Assembly: GCA_963760965.1 (NCBI GenBank)
Contig: CAVXEW010000002.1
Location: 124,001-188,000 of the forward strand
DNA: 64,000 nt
Direction: 5' to 3'
From: Pararhizobium_B sp963760965
GTDB lineage: Bacteria; Pseudomonadota; Alphaproteobacteria; Rhizobiales; Rhizobiaceae
Part shown: positions 45,914-52,949 of the stretch, one piece after another
Layout of the letters: each line of letters starts with the position of its first letter
Position numbering within the stretch: position 1 is the stretch's first letter
Translations under genes and position numbers: made by a program
The notes under the pieces: model-generated
What the model was told of the DNA's origin: nothing
What the model saw: the letters and a program-made list of their open reading frames with translations, nothing else
Database searches by the model: none

Positions 45914-47511
45914 CGTGCATCCTCGCTTGCGCACAGTGCGCGATCGCGTGCCGCGATCGCCGCACGGCGATCCGGAACCGCAAAGACCGCGCAGACATGC
46001 TGGTCGGGGCGAAAGAGATAGGTCAGACCCTCGCCGTAGCGCGAAAGCGCGTGACCCTCCCGGTCGACGAGGTCGCCGGCGTTCCTGCCGACGCGGAATG
46101 CGGGGAAGCCGGGATCGGGAAGCGGGTCCCCGTCCCCGAACGCGACGAGGACGAAATCGCCGCCGAGCCTCTCCAGGAGCCACACCCGGCGGCCGTCCTC
46201 GTCGAGCGGCGCGTCGGGCGCAGCGAACCCCGGCCGCACCCGCGCGGGCACCGCCGCCTCGTGCAGGCAGAAGGGATCCAGCGAACACGGAACCGAGAGC
46301 CGGCCGGAATTGATCAGCTTGCGGGCAAACGGCAGGTCCTCGGCGAGATCCAGCACCGCGCCGCGCAGCATCCTTTCCATCGCCGATTTCGGCGTCATGA
46401 AGTTCGTCGTGCGCGCCGAATTGCGGATGTTCTCCCGCGCGCCATGGACGCGCTCGCGGTCGTATGTCTCCAGCAGGGCCTCCGGGGCCCTGCCCTCGAG
46501 CACCGCGGCCAGCTTCCAGCCGAGATTGTCGACGTCCTGGATGCCGCCATTGCCGCCGCGCGCACCGAAGGGGGAGACGACGTGGGCGCTGTCGCCGACG
46601 AAGATCACGCGGCCATGCACGAAACGCTCCAGCCTGGCGCAGCGGAACGAGTAGACGGAAACCCAGTCGAGTTCGAAGGGCCGGTCGCCGATCGCGGCCC
46701 GGATGCGCGGCAGGACGTTCTCCGGCTTCTTCTCGACCTCGGGGTCGGCATCCGATCCGAGCTGCAGGTCGATGCGCCAGATGTCGTCCGGCTGCTTGTG
46801 GAGCAAGGCCGATTCGCCCTTGTGGAACGTCGGCTCGAACCAGAAGCGGCGCTCCGAGGGAAAGTCGGCCTTCATCTCGACGTCGGCGATCAGGAAGCGC
46901 TCCTCGAAGAGTTGCCCCTCGAAGGCGAGGCCCAGCATCGAGCGCAGCGGCGAGCGTGCGCCATCGCAGGCCAGCACGTATCCGGCACGGAGCGAGTAGG
47001 ACCCCTCCGGCGTCTCTACCGACAGCGTGGCACCGTCAACCGCCGGCTCGATGCCGGTCACCCTGTTCCTGAAGCGCAGATCGATCAGGTCGGGGAAGTC
47101 GCGGGCCCGGTCGACCAGATATTCCTCGACATAGTATTGCTGGAGGTTGACGAAGGCCGGCATCTTGTGGCCCTCCTCCGGCAGCAGGTCGAAACTGTAG
47201 ATTTCCCGGTCGCCGCGGTAGACCCGGCCCACCTTCCAGGTAACGCCCTTTTCGACCATGCGCTCGCCGATCCCGAGCCGGTCGAAGATCTCCAGCGTGC
47301 GCTTGGCCCAGCAGATCGCCCGCGAACCGGCAGAGACGGTGTCGTTGTCGTCGAGCACCACCGAGGCAACGCCCCTGCAGGCGAGGTCGATCGCCATTGC
47401 GAGCCCCACCGGACCGGCCCCGACGATCGCGATCCGGTATGCCGGGATCTTCCCGCCCGAAAGCTCCGGCGGGCGCTCATAACCGAAGGACCGGTATTCG
47501 TAGCGCGGCAT
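45910..47511 (-). CDS. FAD-dependent aromatic-ring monooxygenase, MhpA-like
   Basis: A 533-residue class A flavoprotein monooxygenase. The FAD motif GAGPVGLAMAIDLACRG is near residues 31-47, the DG motif YVLACDGARSPLRSMLG near 160, and the GD motif FVGDSAHVVSPFGARGGNGGIQDVDNLGWKL near 295-325. A thioredoxin-like C-terminal domain follows. It resembles 3-(3-hydroxyphenyl)propionate hydroxylase and related NAD(P)H-dependent phenol hydroxylases. It is part of a MarR-MBL-monooxygenase-DUF2783 set that probably handles a hydroxylated aromatic. Confidence 0.88.
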   Translation of the reverse strand: MPRYEYRSFGYERPPELSGGKIPAYRIAIVGAGPVGLAMAIDLACRGVASVVLDDNDTVSAGSRAICWAKRTLEIFDRLGIGERMVEKGVTWKVGRVYRGDREIYSFDLLPEEGHKMPAFVNLQQYYVEEYLVDRARDFPDLIDLRFRNRVTGIEPAVDGATLSVETPEGSYSLRAGYVLACDGARSPLRSMLGLAFEGQLFEERFLIADVEMKADFPSERRFWFEPTFHKGESALLHKQPDDIWRIDLQLGSDADPEVEKKPENVLPRIRAAIGDRPFELDWVSVYSFRCARLERFVHGRVIFVGDSAHVVSPFGARGGNGGIQDVDNLGWKLAAVLEGRAPEALLETYDRERVHGARENIRNSARTTNFMTPKSAMERMLRGAVLDLAEDLPFARKLINSGRLSVPCSLDPFCLHEAAVPARVRPGFAAPDAPLDEDGRRVWLLERLGGDFVLVAFGDGDPLPDPGFPAFRVGRNAGDLVDREGHALSRYGEGLTYLFRPDQHVCAVFAVPDRRAAIAARDRALCASEDAR

Positions 47512-47547
47512 CGCTCCTCCCAGGGCGGCCGTCGTGCAGGACCGCGG

Positions 47548-48498
47548 CTAGCCCTGCAGGGCCTCCCACATCTGCCTGTCGCGCTCGGCCGTCCAGATAC
47601 GCGGCGTGTCGATGCCGCGTGCCTCGTCATAGGCGCGCGCGACGTTGAACGGAAGACAGTGCTCGTAGATGGCGTAGTCGCCGAACTTCGGGTCGCAGGA
47701 CGCACGCACCGCTTCCCATGCTTCCTTGAGCGTTCCGCCGCGGGCTGCCACCCGTGCAGCAGGAAGATAGGTACTCTCGAGGAAGTCCCGGGTGCTCTCC
47801 ACGGCCGTTTCCACCATTTCGGCGCCGACGAGCGCATCGCCGCGTCCGGGCGCGATGGCACGCGGCCGGAACGCCCGGATCGCATCGAGCGTCGTACCCC
47901 AGTCGCCGAAGTGGCCGTCGCCGCAATAGCAGGCCGACCGGTGCTCGACGATGTCGCCGGTGAACATCACCCCCTCGTCGGGAACCAGTGCGACGATGTC
48001 GCCGGCGGTGTGGGCGCGCCCGAGATGCATGAGGTCGACACGGCGGCTGCCGAGATAGAGGCTCATCCGGCCCGAGAACGTCATCGTCGGCCACGTCAGG
48101 CCGGGAATGCTCTCGTGTCCCTGGAAAAGTCGCGGAAAACGCTGGAACTCGCTCTCCCAGTCCTCCTGGCCGCGTTCGGCGACCTGTGCGCGGCCGACGT
48201 CGGACATGACGATCTCGGAGGCGCCGTAGGCCGAGGCCCCGAGCACGCGCACTGCGTGGTAGTGCGTCAGCACCACGTGCCTGATCGGCTTGTCGGTGAC
48301 CGCTCGCACATGCTCGACCACCTTGTTCGCCAGCCGCGGAGTCGCCTGCGCATCGACGATCATGACGGATTCGTCGCCGATGATGACGCCGGTGTTTGGA
48401 TCGCCCTCGGCGGTGAATGCGAAGAGGCCCCTGCCAACCTCCGTGAACGAAATCTTCTTTTCAGCGAGATCGCCTTGCGAGGCGAAAGCCTTGGCCAT
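47548..48498 (-). CDS. Metallo-beta-lactamase-fold hydrolase with unusual HxH motif
   Basis: A 316-residue MBL-fold protein. The first strand block GVIIGDESVMIVDAQATPRLANKVVEHVRAVTDKPIRHVVLTHYHAVRVLGA is normal except that the metal motif reads HYHAVR, without the usual aspartate-histidine of HxHxDH. HTAGDIVALVPDEGVMFTGDIVEHR gives later ligands, so one metal site is incomplete. It is divergent from the MarR gene and 36 bases upstream of the monooxygenase gene, so it probably works on the same aromatic pathway. Confidence 0.82.
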   Translation of the reverse strand: MAKAFASQGDLAEKKISFTEVGRGLFAFTAEGDPNTGVIIGDESVMIVDAQATPRLANKVVEHVRAVTDKPIRHVVLTHYHAVRVLGASAYGASEIVMSDVGRAQVAERGQEDWESEFQRFPRLFQGHESIPGLTWPTMTFSGRMSLYLGSRRVDLMHLGRAHTAGDIVALVPDEGVMFTGDIVEHRSACYCGDGHFGDWGTTLDAIRAFRPRAIAPGRGDALVGAEMVETAVESTRDFLESTYLPAARVAARGGTLKEAWEAVRASCDPKFGDYAIYEHCLPFNVARAYDEARGIDTPRIWTAERDRQMWEALQG

Positions 48499-48586
48499 CG
48501 GGGTGGCCTCCCTTCCTGTCCAGGTTCTCGTCGTACGGGGATAACCCCGTGCCGCACGGCCTCTGCCGCGCAGATTTCATTGCATG

Positions 48587-48607
48587 TGTAACTGTCCTTT
48601 TTGTAAC
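48587..48607. promoter_or_regulatory. TGTAAC direct repeats in the MBL/MarR divergent gap
   Basis: TGTAAC occurs at 48587-48592 and 48602-48607, 15 bases apart, in an AT-richer patch 51 bases before the MarR gene. They may belong to the MarR operator or to promoter elements. MarR sites are usually inverted repeats, so this is a weak call. Confidence 0.25.
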
Positions 48608-48657
48608 CATCAACGAGGAGGGCCTTGCACGGACGGGACGAGGCGACGGGAGAGGAC

Positions 48658-49134
48658 ATGCCGGAATACGCAAACGCCGAAGAGCACGACGGACCGCGGC
48701 TGGTGCTGGAAGACTTCCTGCCCTACCGGCTGATGAGGGCCTTCGAGCTCGTCAGCCGCGACTTCGCCGGCGTCTACGGCGAGCGCTACGACCTCAGCCG
48801 GCCCGAATGGCGCTGCCTTGCCACGATCGGGCAGTTCGGGAGAATCACCGCGACAGGTATCGGCCGGCATTCCTCGATGCACAAGACGAAGGTGAGCCGG
48901 GCCGTCTCGGCGCTCGAGGAGCGCAGATGGCTTCGGCGGGAAAAGGATCCGGCGGACAGGCGCAACGAATACCTGACGCTGACCGACAAGGGCCGCAAGG
49001 CCTATCGCGACCTCGCGATCGCCGCGCAGGCCTACCAGCGCGCCCTGCTGCAAGCGCTGGGCGACGCGGCACCGAAGCTCGGCGAAGGCATCGGCGGCCT
49101 CGAAGCGGCGCTCGGGGCGAGGAAGAGCCGCTAG
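48658..49134 (+). CDS. MarR-family transcriptional regulator
   Basis: A 158-residue MarR protein. The winged helix is RPEWRCLATIGQFGRITATGIGRHSSMHKTKVSRAVSALEERRWLRREKDPADRRNEYLTLTDKG, with the DxR wing motif. GGGAGAGGA precedes ATG 48658. It is divergent from the MBL gene and is the likely repressor of the MBL-monooxygenase-DUF2783 operon, released by the aromatic substrate. Confidence 0.9.
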   Translation: MPEYANAEEHDGPRLVLEDFLPYRLMRAFELVSRDFAGVYGERYDLSRPEWRCLATIGQFGRITATGIGRHSSMHKTKVSRAVSALEERRWLRREKDPADRRNEYLTLTDKGRKAYRDLAIAAQAYQRALLQALGDAAPKLGEGIGGLEAALGARKSR

Positions 49135-49186
49135 GGCAATTCCCCGCGCCGGATGGATCGCCGGCCTGCGCTGCCGCGGGCCTCCC

Positions 49187-49978
49187 TCAGAAAAATCCGT
49201 AGGCGCCGAGGCCGAGCAGGATCACGCCGAGGGCGATGCGGTAGTACGCGAAGGCGGTGAAGCGGTGTGTCTGGATGTATCCGAGCAGCCACTTCACCGC
49301 GACGAAGGCGGTCACGGTGGAGACTACGAAGGCGACCGCCAGCGCGCCCCAGTCGGCATGGGCTCCGCCGTGCCTGTACTGGCTGAAGAGTTCGTAGGCG
49401 CTCGCGGCGTACATGGTGGGTATCCCCACCAGGAATGCGAACTCGGTGGCGGCGGCGCGGTCGCTGGTGCCGGTGAGCATGGCAGCGAAGATCGTGGCCG
49501 CCGAGCGTGACGTGCCGGGAAAGATGCCTGCGACAATTTGCGCCACGCCGACGACGGCCGCAACGAGCCAGCTGACCTCGGTGCGCTTCTTCTGCCGGGC
49601 GGCGATCCATTCGGCCGCGATCATCCAGAAGCCGCCGATGATCAGTGCCCAAGCGATCGGCCGCAACTCCTCCGGCAGCTTGAAGCCGAGCTTCTTGGCT
49701 ATGAGCCCCAGCACCGCCGTGATCAGGAAGGCCAGGAAGAGCTTGCCGGCATAGCTGCGGTTCTCGGGCAACCGCCAGCCCACCAGCAGCGACACGATGC
49801 GCCGCCAGTAGATGATGGTCACGGCAAGAATGGCACCCGCCTGGATGACGACATTGAAGGTTTCGCTGCGCTGGCCGACCCAGTGCTCGGCAATGAGGAG
49901 GTGACCGGTGCTCGAGATCGGCAGGAATTCGGTGATCCCCTCGATGACGCCCAGTACGATTGCATTGAGATAGTCCAA
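49187..49978 (-). CDS. uppP: Undecaprenyl-diphosphatase UppP (BacA)
   Basis: A 263-residue integral membrane enzyme that removes a phosphate from undecaprenyl diphosphate to recycle the lipid carrier of cell-wall synthesis. GVIEGITEFLPISSTGHLLIAEH (about residues 9-31) is the first active-site block, and IFPGTSRSAATI (about 165-176) the second. The start is TTG 49978, with AAGGAGACGAGC before it; upstream in-frame ATG codons lack a ribosome site. It is convergent with the MarR gene and divergent from the membrane protein gene at 50176. Confidence 0.93.
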   Translation of the reverse strand: MDYLNAIVLGVIEGITEFLPISSTGHLLIAEHWVGQRSETFNVVIQAGAILAVTIIYWRRIVSLLVGWRLPENRSYAGKLFLAFLITAVLGLIAKKLGFKLPEELRPIAWALIIGGFWMIAAEWIAARQKKRTEVSWLVAAVVGVAQIVAGIFPGTSRSAATIFAAMLTGTSDRAAATEFAFLVGIPTMYAASAYELFSQYRHGGAHADWGALAVAFVVSTVTAFVAVKWLLGYIQTHRFTAFAYYRIALGVILLGLGAYGFF

Positions 49979-50147
49979 GCTCGTCTCCTTGGTATGGCAG
50001 ACCGGCGGGTGACTGCAGCGCGCGCGAGCCCTTTCGTCGGAATCGGCCACTCGCTGCACGTCGGCTCTTACCCCTTTTCAAGGCGGCGCAACAGGCCGGA
50101 GCGGGAAAACCCCGGCGGAGGCTTGTGCACCGAAGCGGGAGGACTTA

Positions 50148-50164
50148 CTTTGCATTGCAGAGTG
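50148..50164. promoter_or_regulatory. 17-bp repeat, copy 1 (operator-like)
   Basis: CTTTGCATTGCAGAGTG. Its first 15 bases are a near palindrome, CTTTGCA-T-TGCAGAG. The exact reverse complement occurs at 51174-51190. Copy 1 lies 11 bases before the ATG of the membrane protein gene, in the uppP divergent gap. Confidence 0.6.
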
Positions 50165-50175
50165 GAACCGGACAC

Positions 50176-50793
50176 ATGCGGGAACTGGACAAGGCGCTCG
50201 CCGACATCGGCACAATCCGCAGCCAGATCGCTGCGAACACGACCTTCCGCGGGCTCGGCCCCGGCGCGCTGATGGCGACGGGTGCGGTGGCGCTCGCCAC
50301 GTCCGCCGCCCAGGCCGTGCTGCTCGTCGATCCGACAGCCCATCCCGTTCAATATTTCGCCGGCTGGGTCGCGGCCGCCGCGCTCAGCGCGGTCATCGTC
50401 GGGCTGGAGATGCTGACACGATCGCGCCGCCACCGCTCGCGGCTCGCAGACGCAGTCATCCATAACGCAATCGAGCAGTTTCTGCCGTCGGCCGTAGCAG
50501 GGATCTTTCTCGGAGTTCTCTTCGCCCTCTTCGCTCCCTCGACCAACTGGCTGCTGCCGGGGCTGTGGCAGGTTCTGACGGGACTGGGGATCTTCGCCTC
50601 GGCGCGCTCCCTGCCGGGACCGATACGGGTCGTCGGCGGATGGTATTTCCTTGCAGGATTCTGCGTTCTGGTCGTATCGAGCCAGACACACGCGCTTTCC
50701 CCATGGGCCATGGGCCTTCCCTTTGCGGCCGGGCAGGCACTGGCGGCGGCGATCTTCCACTTCTCTTCCGGGGACAGCGATGAACGGCCGTGA
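50176..50793 (+). CDS. Six-span membrane protein of unknown function
   Basis: A 205-residue protein I do not recognise by function. After a short soluble start (RELDKALADIGTIRSQIAAN) six hydrophobic segments follow, about residues 28-50, 60-82, 98-118, 125-142, 152-170 and 178-198. It overlaps the winged-helix regulator gene by 14 bases and is followed by an UppS-like gene, so it may belong to a lipid-carrier or envelope stress set. An in-frame TTG at 50155 with GGGAGGA 11 bases before it is an alternative start. Confidence 0.75.
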   Translation: MRELDKALADIGTIRSQIAANTTFRGLGPGALMATGAVALATSAAQAVLLVDPTAHPVQYFAGWVAAAALSAVIVGLEMLTRSRRHRSRLADAVIHNAIEQFLPSAVAGIFLGVLFALFAPSTNWLLPGLWQVLTGLGIFASARSLPGPIRVVGGWYFLAGFCVLVVSSQTHALSPWAMGLPFAAGQALAAAIFHFSSGDSDERP

Positions 50794-51157
50794 CGTCAAA
50801 CCGGCGCCCTTCGCCTATGACGGGCTTGACAGGGTGATGCACGAGAAGGCGCGCCTCGGCGTCCTGACATCCCTCATGAGCTATCCGAAAGGACTCGCCT
50901 TCAACGATCTCAAGCAGCTCTGCGGGCTGACCGACGGAAACCTCAACCGCCACCTGCAGGTGCTCGTCGAGGCCGGCCTGATCGAGACCGCGAAGCTCGT
51001 CGACGGCAACCGTCCCGTGACCCGCTGTCGCCTGACCCGCCAGGGGCGGCAACGCTTCGTCGATTATCTCGAGGTACTGGAGAAGGTCGTGCGCGATGCC
51101 GCCGAGAGCAACGACCGCAACCCGGCCCCGGCCCGGCAGCAACCCCGAACCGCATGA
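50780..51157 (+). CDS. Winged-helix transcriptional regulator
   Basis: A 125-residue small regulator. Residues about 18-85 form a MarR/ArsR-like winged helix: LDRVMHEKARLGVLTSLMSY, GLAFNDLKQLCGLTDGNLNRHLQVLVEAGLIETAKL and a wing with VTRCRLTRQGRQRF. It is co-transcribed with the membrane protein gene. The exact inverted repeats at 50148-50164 and 51174-51190 flank the two genes, which makes this protein the natural candidate to bind them. Confidence 0.83.
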   Translation: MNGRDVKPAPFAYDGLDRVMHEKARLGVLTSLMSYPKGLAFNDLKQLCGLTDGNLNRHLQVLVEAGLIETAKLVDGNRPVTRCRLTRQGRQRFVDYLEVLEKVVRDAAESNDRNPAPARQQPRTA

Positions 51158-51173
51158 CGTTTTTTTGAGAGGT

Positions 51174-51190
51174 CACTCTGCAATGCAAAG
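51174..51190. promoter_or_regulatory. 17-bp repeat, copy 2 (operator-like)
   Basis: CACTCTGCAATGCAAAG is the exact reverse complement of the copy at 50148-50164. It overlaps the ATG of the UppS-like gene (51183-51185), so a protein bound here could block transcription or initiation of that gene. Confidence 0.6.
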
Positions 51191-51929
51191 CAACGGATCC
51201 GCCAGGCTTCACATCGGCATCATCATGGACGGCAACGGGCGATGGGCTGCCGCCCGCGGACTGCCACGCACACGCGGCCACGAGGCCGGCGTGAAGGCGA
51301 TCCACCGGACCCTCGAGGCCGCGCGGGATCTCGATATCGGCACGCTGACGCTCTATGCCTTTTCGATCGACAACTGGAAGAGGCCCGGACCGGAGGTCGC
51401 CGCGCTCATGGGACTCCTGAGGCGGTATATCGAGGCCGAACTGGAGCGTCTCGTGGAAAGCGGCGTCCGGCTGACGGTGATCGGCCGGCGGGACCGCCTG
51501 CCGGCGGGTCTCGCAGACAGAATCGCGCATGCCGAGGGCAGGACGGCAGGCGGTCGCAGGATGCATCTCAGGATCGCCGTCGACTACTCGTCGCGCGACG
51601 CCATACTCGCCGCGGCGCGCAGGCTCGCGGAGGCCGGCGAGATCAGCCGCAATGCCTTCAGCCGCCTGATCGCGGGCGACACGGACACACCCGACGTCGA
51701 CCTTCTCATCCGGACGAGCGGAGAGCAGCGCCTGTCGGACTTCCTGCTGTGGGAGAGCGCCTATGCCGAACTCCATTTCACCGGGACTCTGTGGCCCGAT
51801 TTCGGCGAACGCGACCTGAGGGCGGCGGTCGAGGCATTCTCCCGCCGGAACCGGCGTTTCGGCGGCCTGCCGGCCGCCCGCGCGGAGGAAAACGAGGTGG
51901 CCGGCCTCGAAAAAGCGCACGTCGCCTGA
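51183..51929 (+). CDS. uppS: Isoprenyl transferase, UppS-like (cis-prenyltransferase)
   Basis: A 248-residue cis-prenyltransferase that condenses isopentenyl diphosphate units to make undecaprenyl diphosphate or a shorter product. GIIMDGNGRWAAARGLPRTRGHEAG (residues 11-35) holds the catalytic aspartate; LYAFSIDNWKRP, DLLIRTSGEQRLSDFLLWESAYAELHF and WPDFGERDL complete the active site. It follows a regulator and membrane protein gene, not the usual frr-cdsA-dxr block, so it may be a second, specialised copy. I cannot tell from one window whether the normal uppS is present elsewhere. Confidence 0.88.
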   Translation: MQSNGSARLHIGIIMDGNGRWAAARGLPRTRGHEAGVKAIHRTLEAARDLDIGTLTLYAFSIDNWKRPGPEVAALMGLLRRYIEAELERLVESGVRLTVIGRRDRLPAGLADRIAHAEGRTAGGRRMHLRIAVDYSSRDAILAAARRLAEAGEISRNAFSRLIAGDTDTPDVDLLIRTSGEQRLSDFLLWESAYAELHFTGTLWPDFGERDLRAAVEAFSRRNRRFGGLPAARAEENEVAGLEKAHVA

Positions 51930-52184
51930 CCGTCCGGCCCCGGACGGCGGTCTTCCGCAAGAGCGCTCTTGTCCTGGCGGCGGCGCGCATGGCAACCTAG
52001 TGGCCCGACCCAAACAGACTGCACCCGTCCGTTTGGAAAACTCAGCCCGAAAGCTTTTGATCTGGTGGGGCGATTTTCCCGACAGACGGTACCATCCGTC
52101 AGGATCGCACCACCGGATACCTGGACCGGTCCCCGCCGCCGCCCGACAAACAGGAGATATTCCATTCCCGCATCCCTCACGGCA

Positions 52185-52793
52185 ATGCTCGCCGGCTACA
52201 TCACGGCAGCGATATCCGCGCTGGGCTATTCCGGCATCGTCTTCCTGATGGCGATCGAATCGGCCTGCATCCCCCTCCCCTCCGAGATCATCATGCCGTT
52301 TTCGGGCTATCTCGCCTCGACCGGCCGCTTCAGTCTCGTCCTCGTCGCGACGGCGGGGGCCGTCGGCTGCAACCTCGGCTCCACCCTCGCCTACGCGGTG
52401 GGCGCCTATGGCGGGCGCCCCGCCGTCGAGAGATGGGGGCATTACATCCTGCTCAGCCGGTCCGAACTGGATCGCGTCGACGGCTACTTCGAGCGGTTCG
52501 GCACGGCTACCGTCCTTGTCGGGCGGCTGCTGCCGGTGGTGCGCACGTTCGTCTCGCTGCCGGCGGGAATCGCCCGGATGCCGTTCTGGAAATTCCAGCT
52601 TTATACGTTCGTCGGCTCCTGGCCCTGGTGCTTCCTGCTTGCCTATGCCGGCGTCAAGCTCGGGCAGGCATGGGACAGCAGCCCGGCCCTCAAGCGCATC
52701 ATGCATTCGCTGGACTTCGCCGTGATCGCGGTGATCCTCGCCGGCGCGGTCTGGTATGCGGTCCGCCTCTGGCGCAACCGGTCGGACAGCTAG
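52185..52793 (+). CDS. DedA-family membrane protein (lipid carrier flippase type)
   Basis: A 202-residue DedA/VTT protein. FLMAIESACIPLPSEIIMPFSGYLAS carries the conserved glutamates, and VGRLLPVVRTFVSLPAGIARMPFWKFQLYTFVGSWPWCFLLAYAG the RxxPxxR region. DedA proteins return undecaprenyl phosphate or phosphatidylethanolamine across the membrane, which fits the uppP and uppS genes beside it. ATG 52185 has no ribosome site; an in-frame ATT at 52164 lies six bases after AGGAGA and may be the real start. Confidence 0.87.
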   Translation: MLAGYITAAISALGYSGIVFLMAIESACIPLPSEIIMPFSGYLASTGRFSLVLVATAGAVGCNLGSTLAYAVGAYGGRPAVERWGHYILLSRSELDRVDGYFERFGTATVLVGRLLPVVRTFVSLPAGIARMPFWKFQLYTFVGSWPWCFLLAYAGVKLGQAWDSSPALKRIMHSLDFAVIAVILAGAVWYAVRLWRNRSDS

Positions 52794-52949
52794 GCCGTCC
52801 GGCTGCCACCGGCCGCGACTTGACTTCCGTCAAGGCAGGCTCTGCGATGGGCCGCAAAGATCGGCACCGCCGGCGGCACGCCCGTCGTCGTCGCAGGATC
52901 GATTTCCCCAAGCTTCGTCCAGGCAAGACGGCAGAGACCCCGGAACCGC

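Noticed and set aside
50155..50793. TTG 50155 as the start of the six-span membrane protein
   Set aside because: It has a better ribosome site (GGGAGGA, 11 bases) but adds only seven residues and would place the start inside the operator-like repeat; kept as an alternative, not the call.
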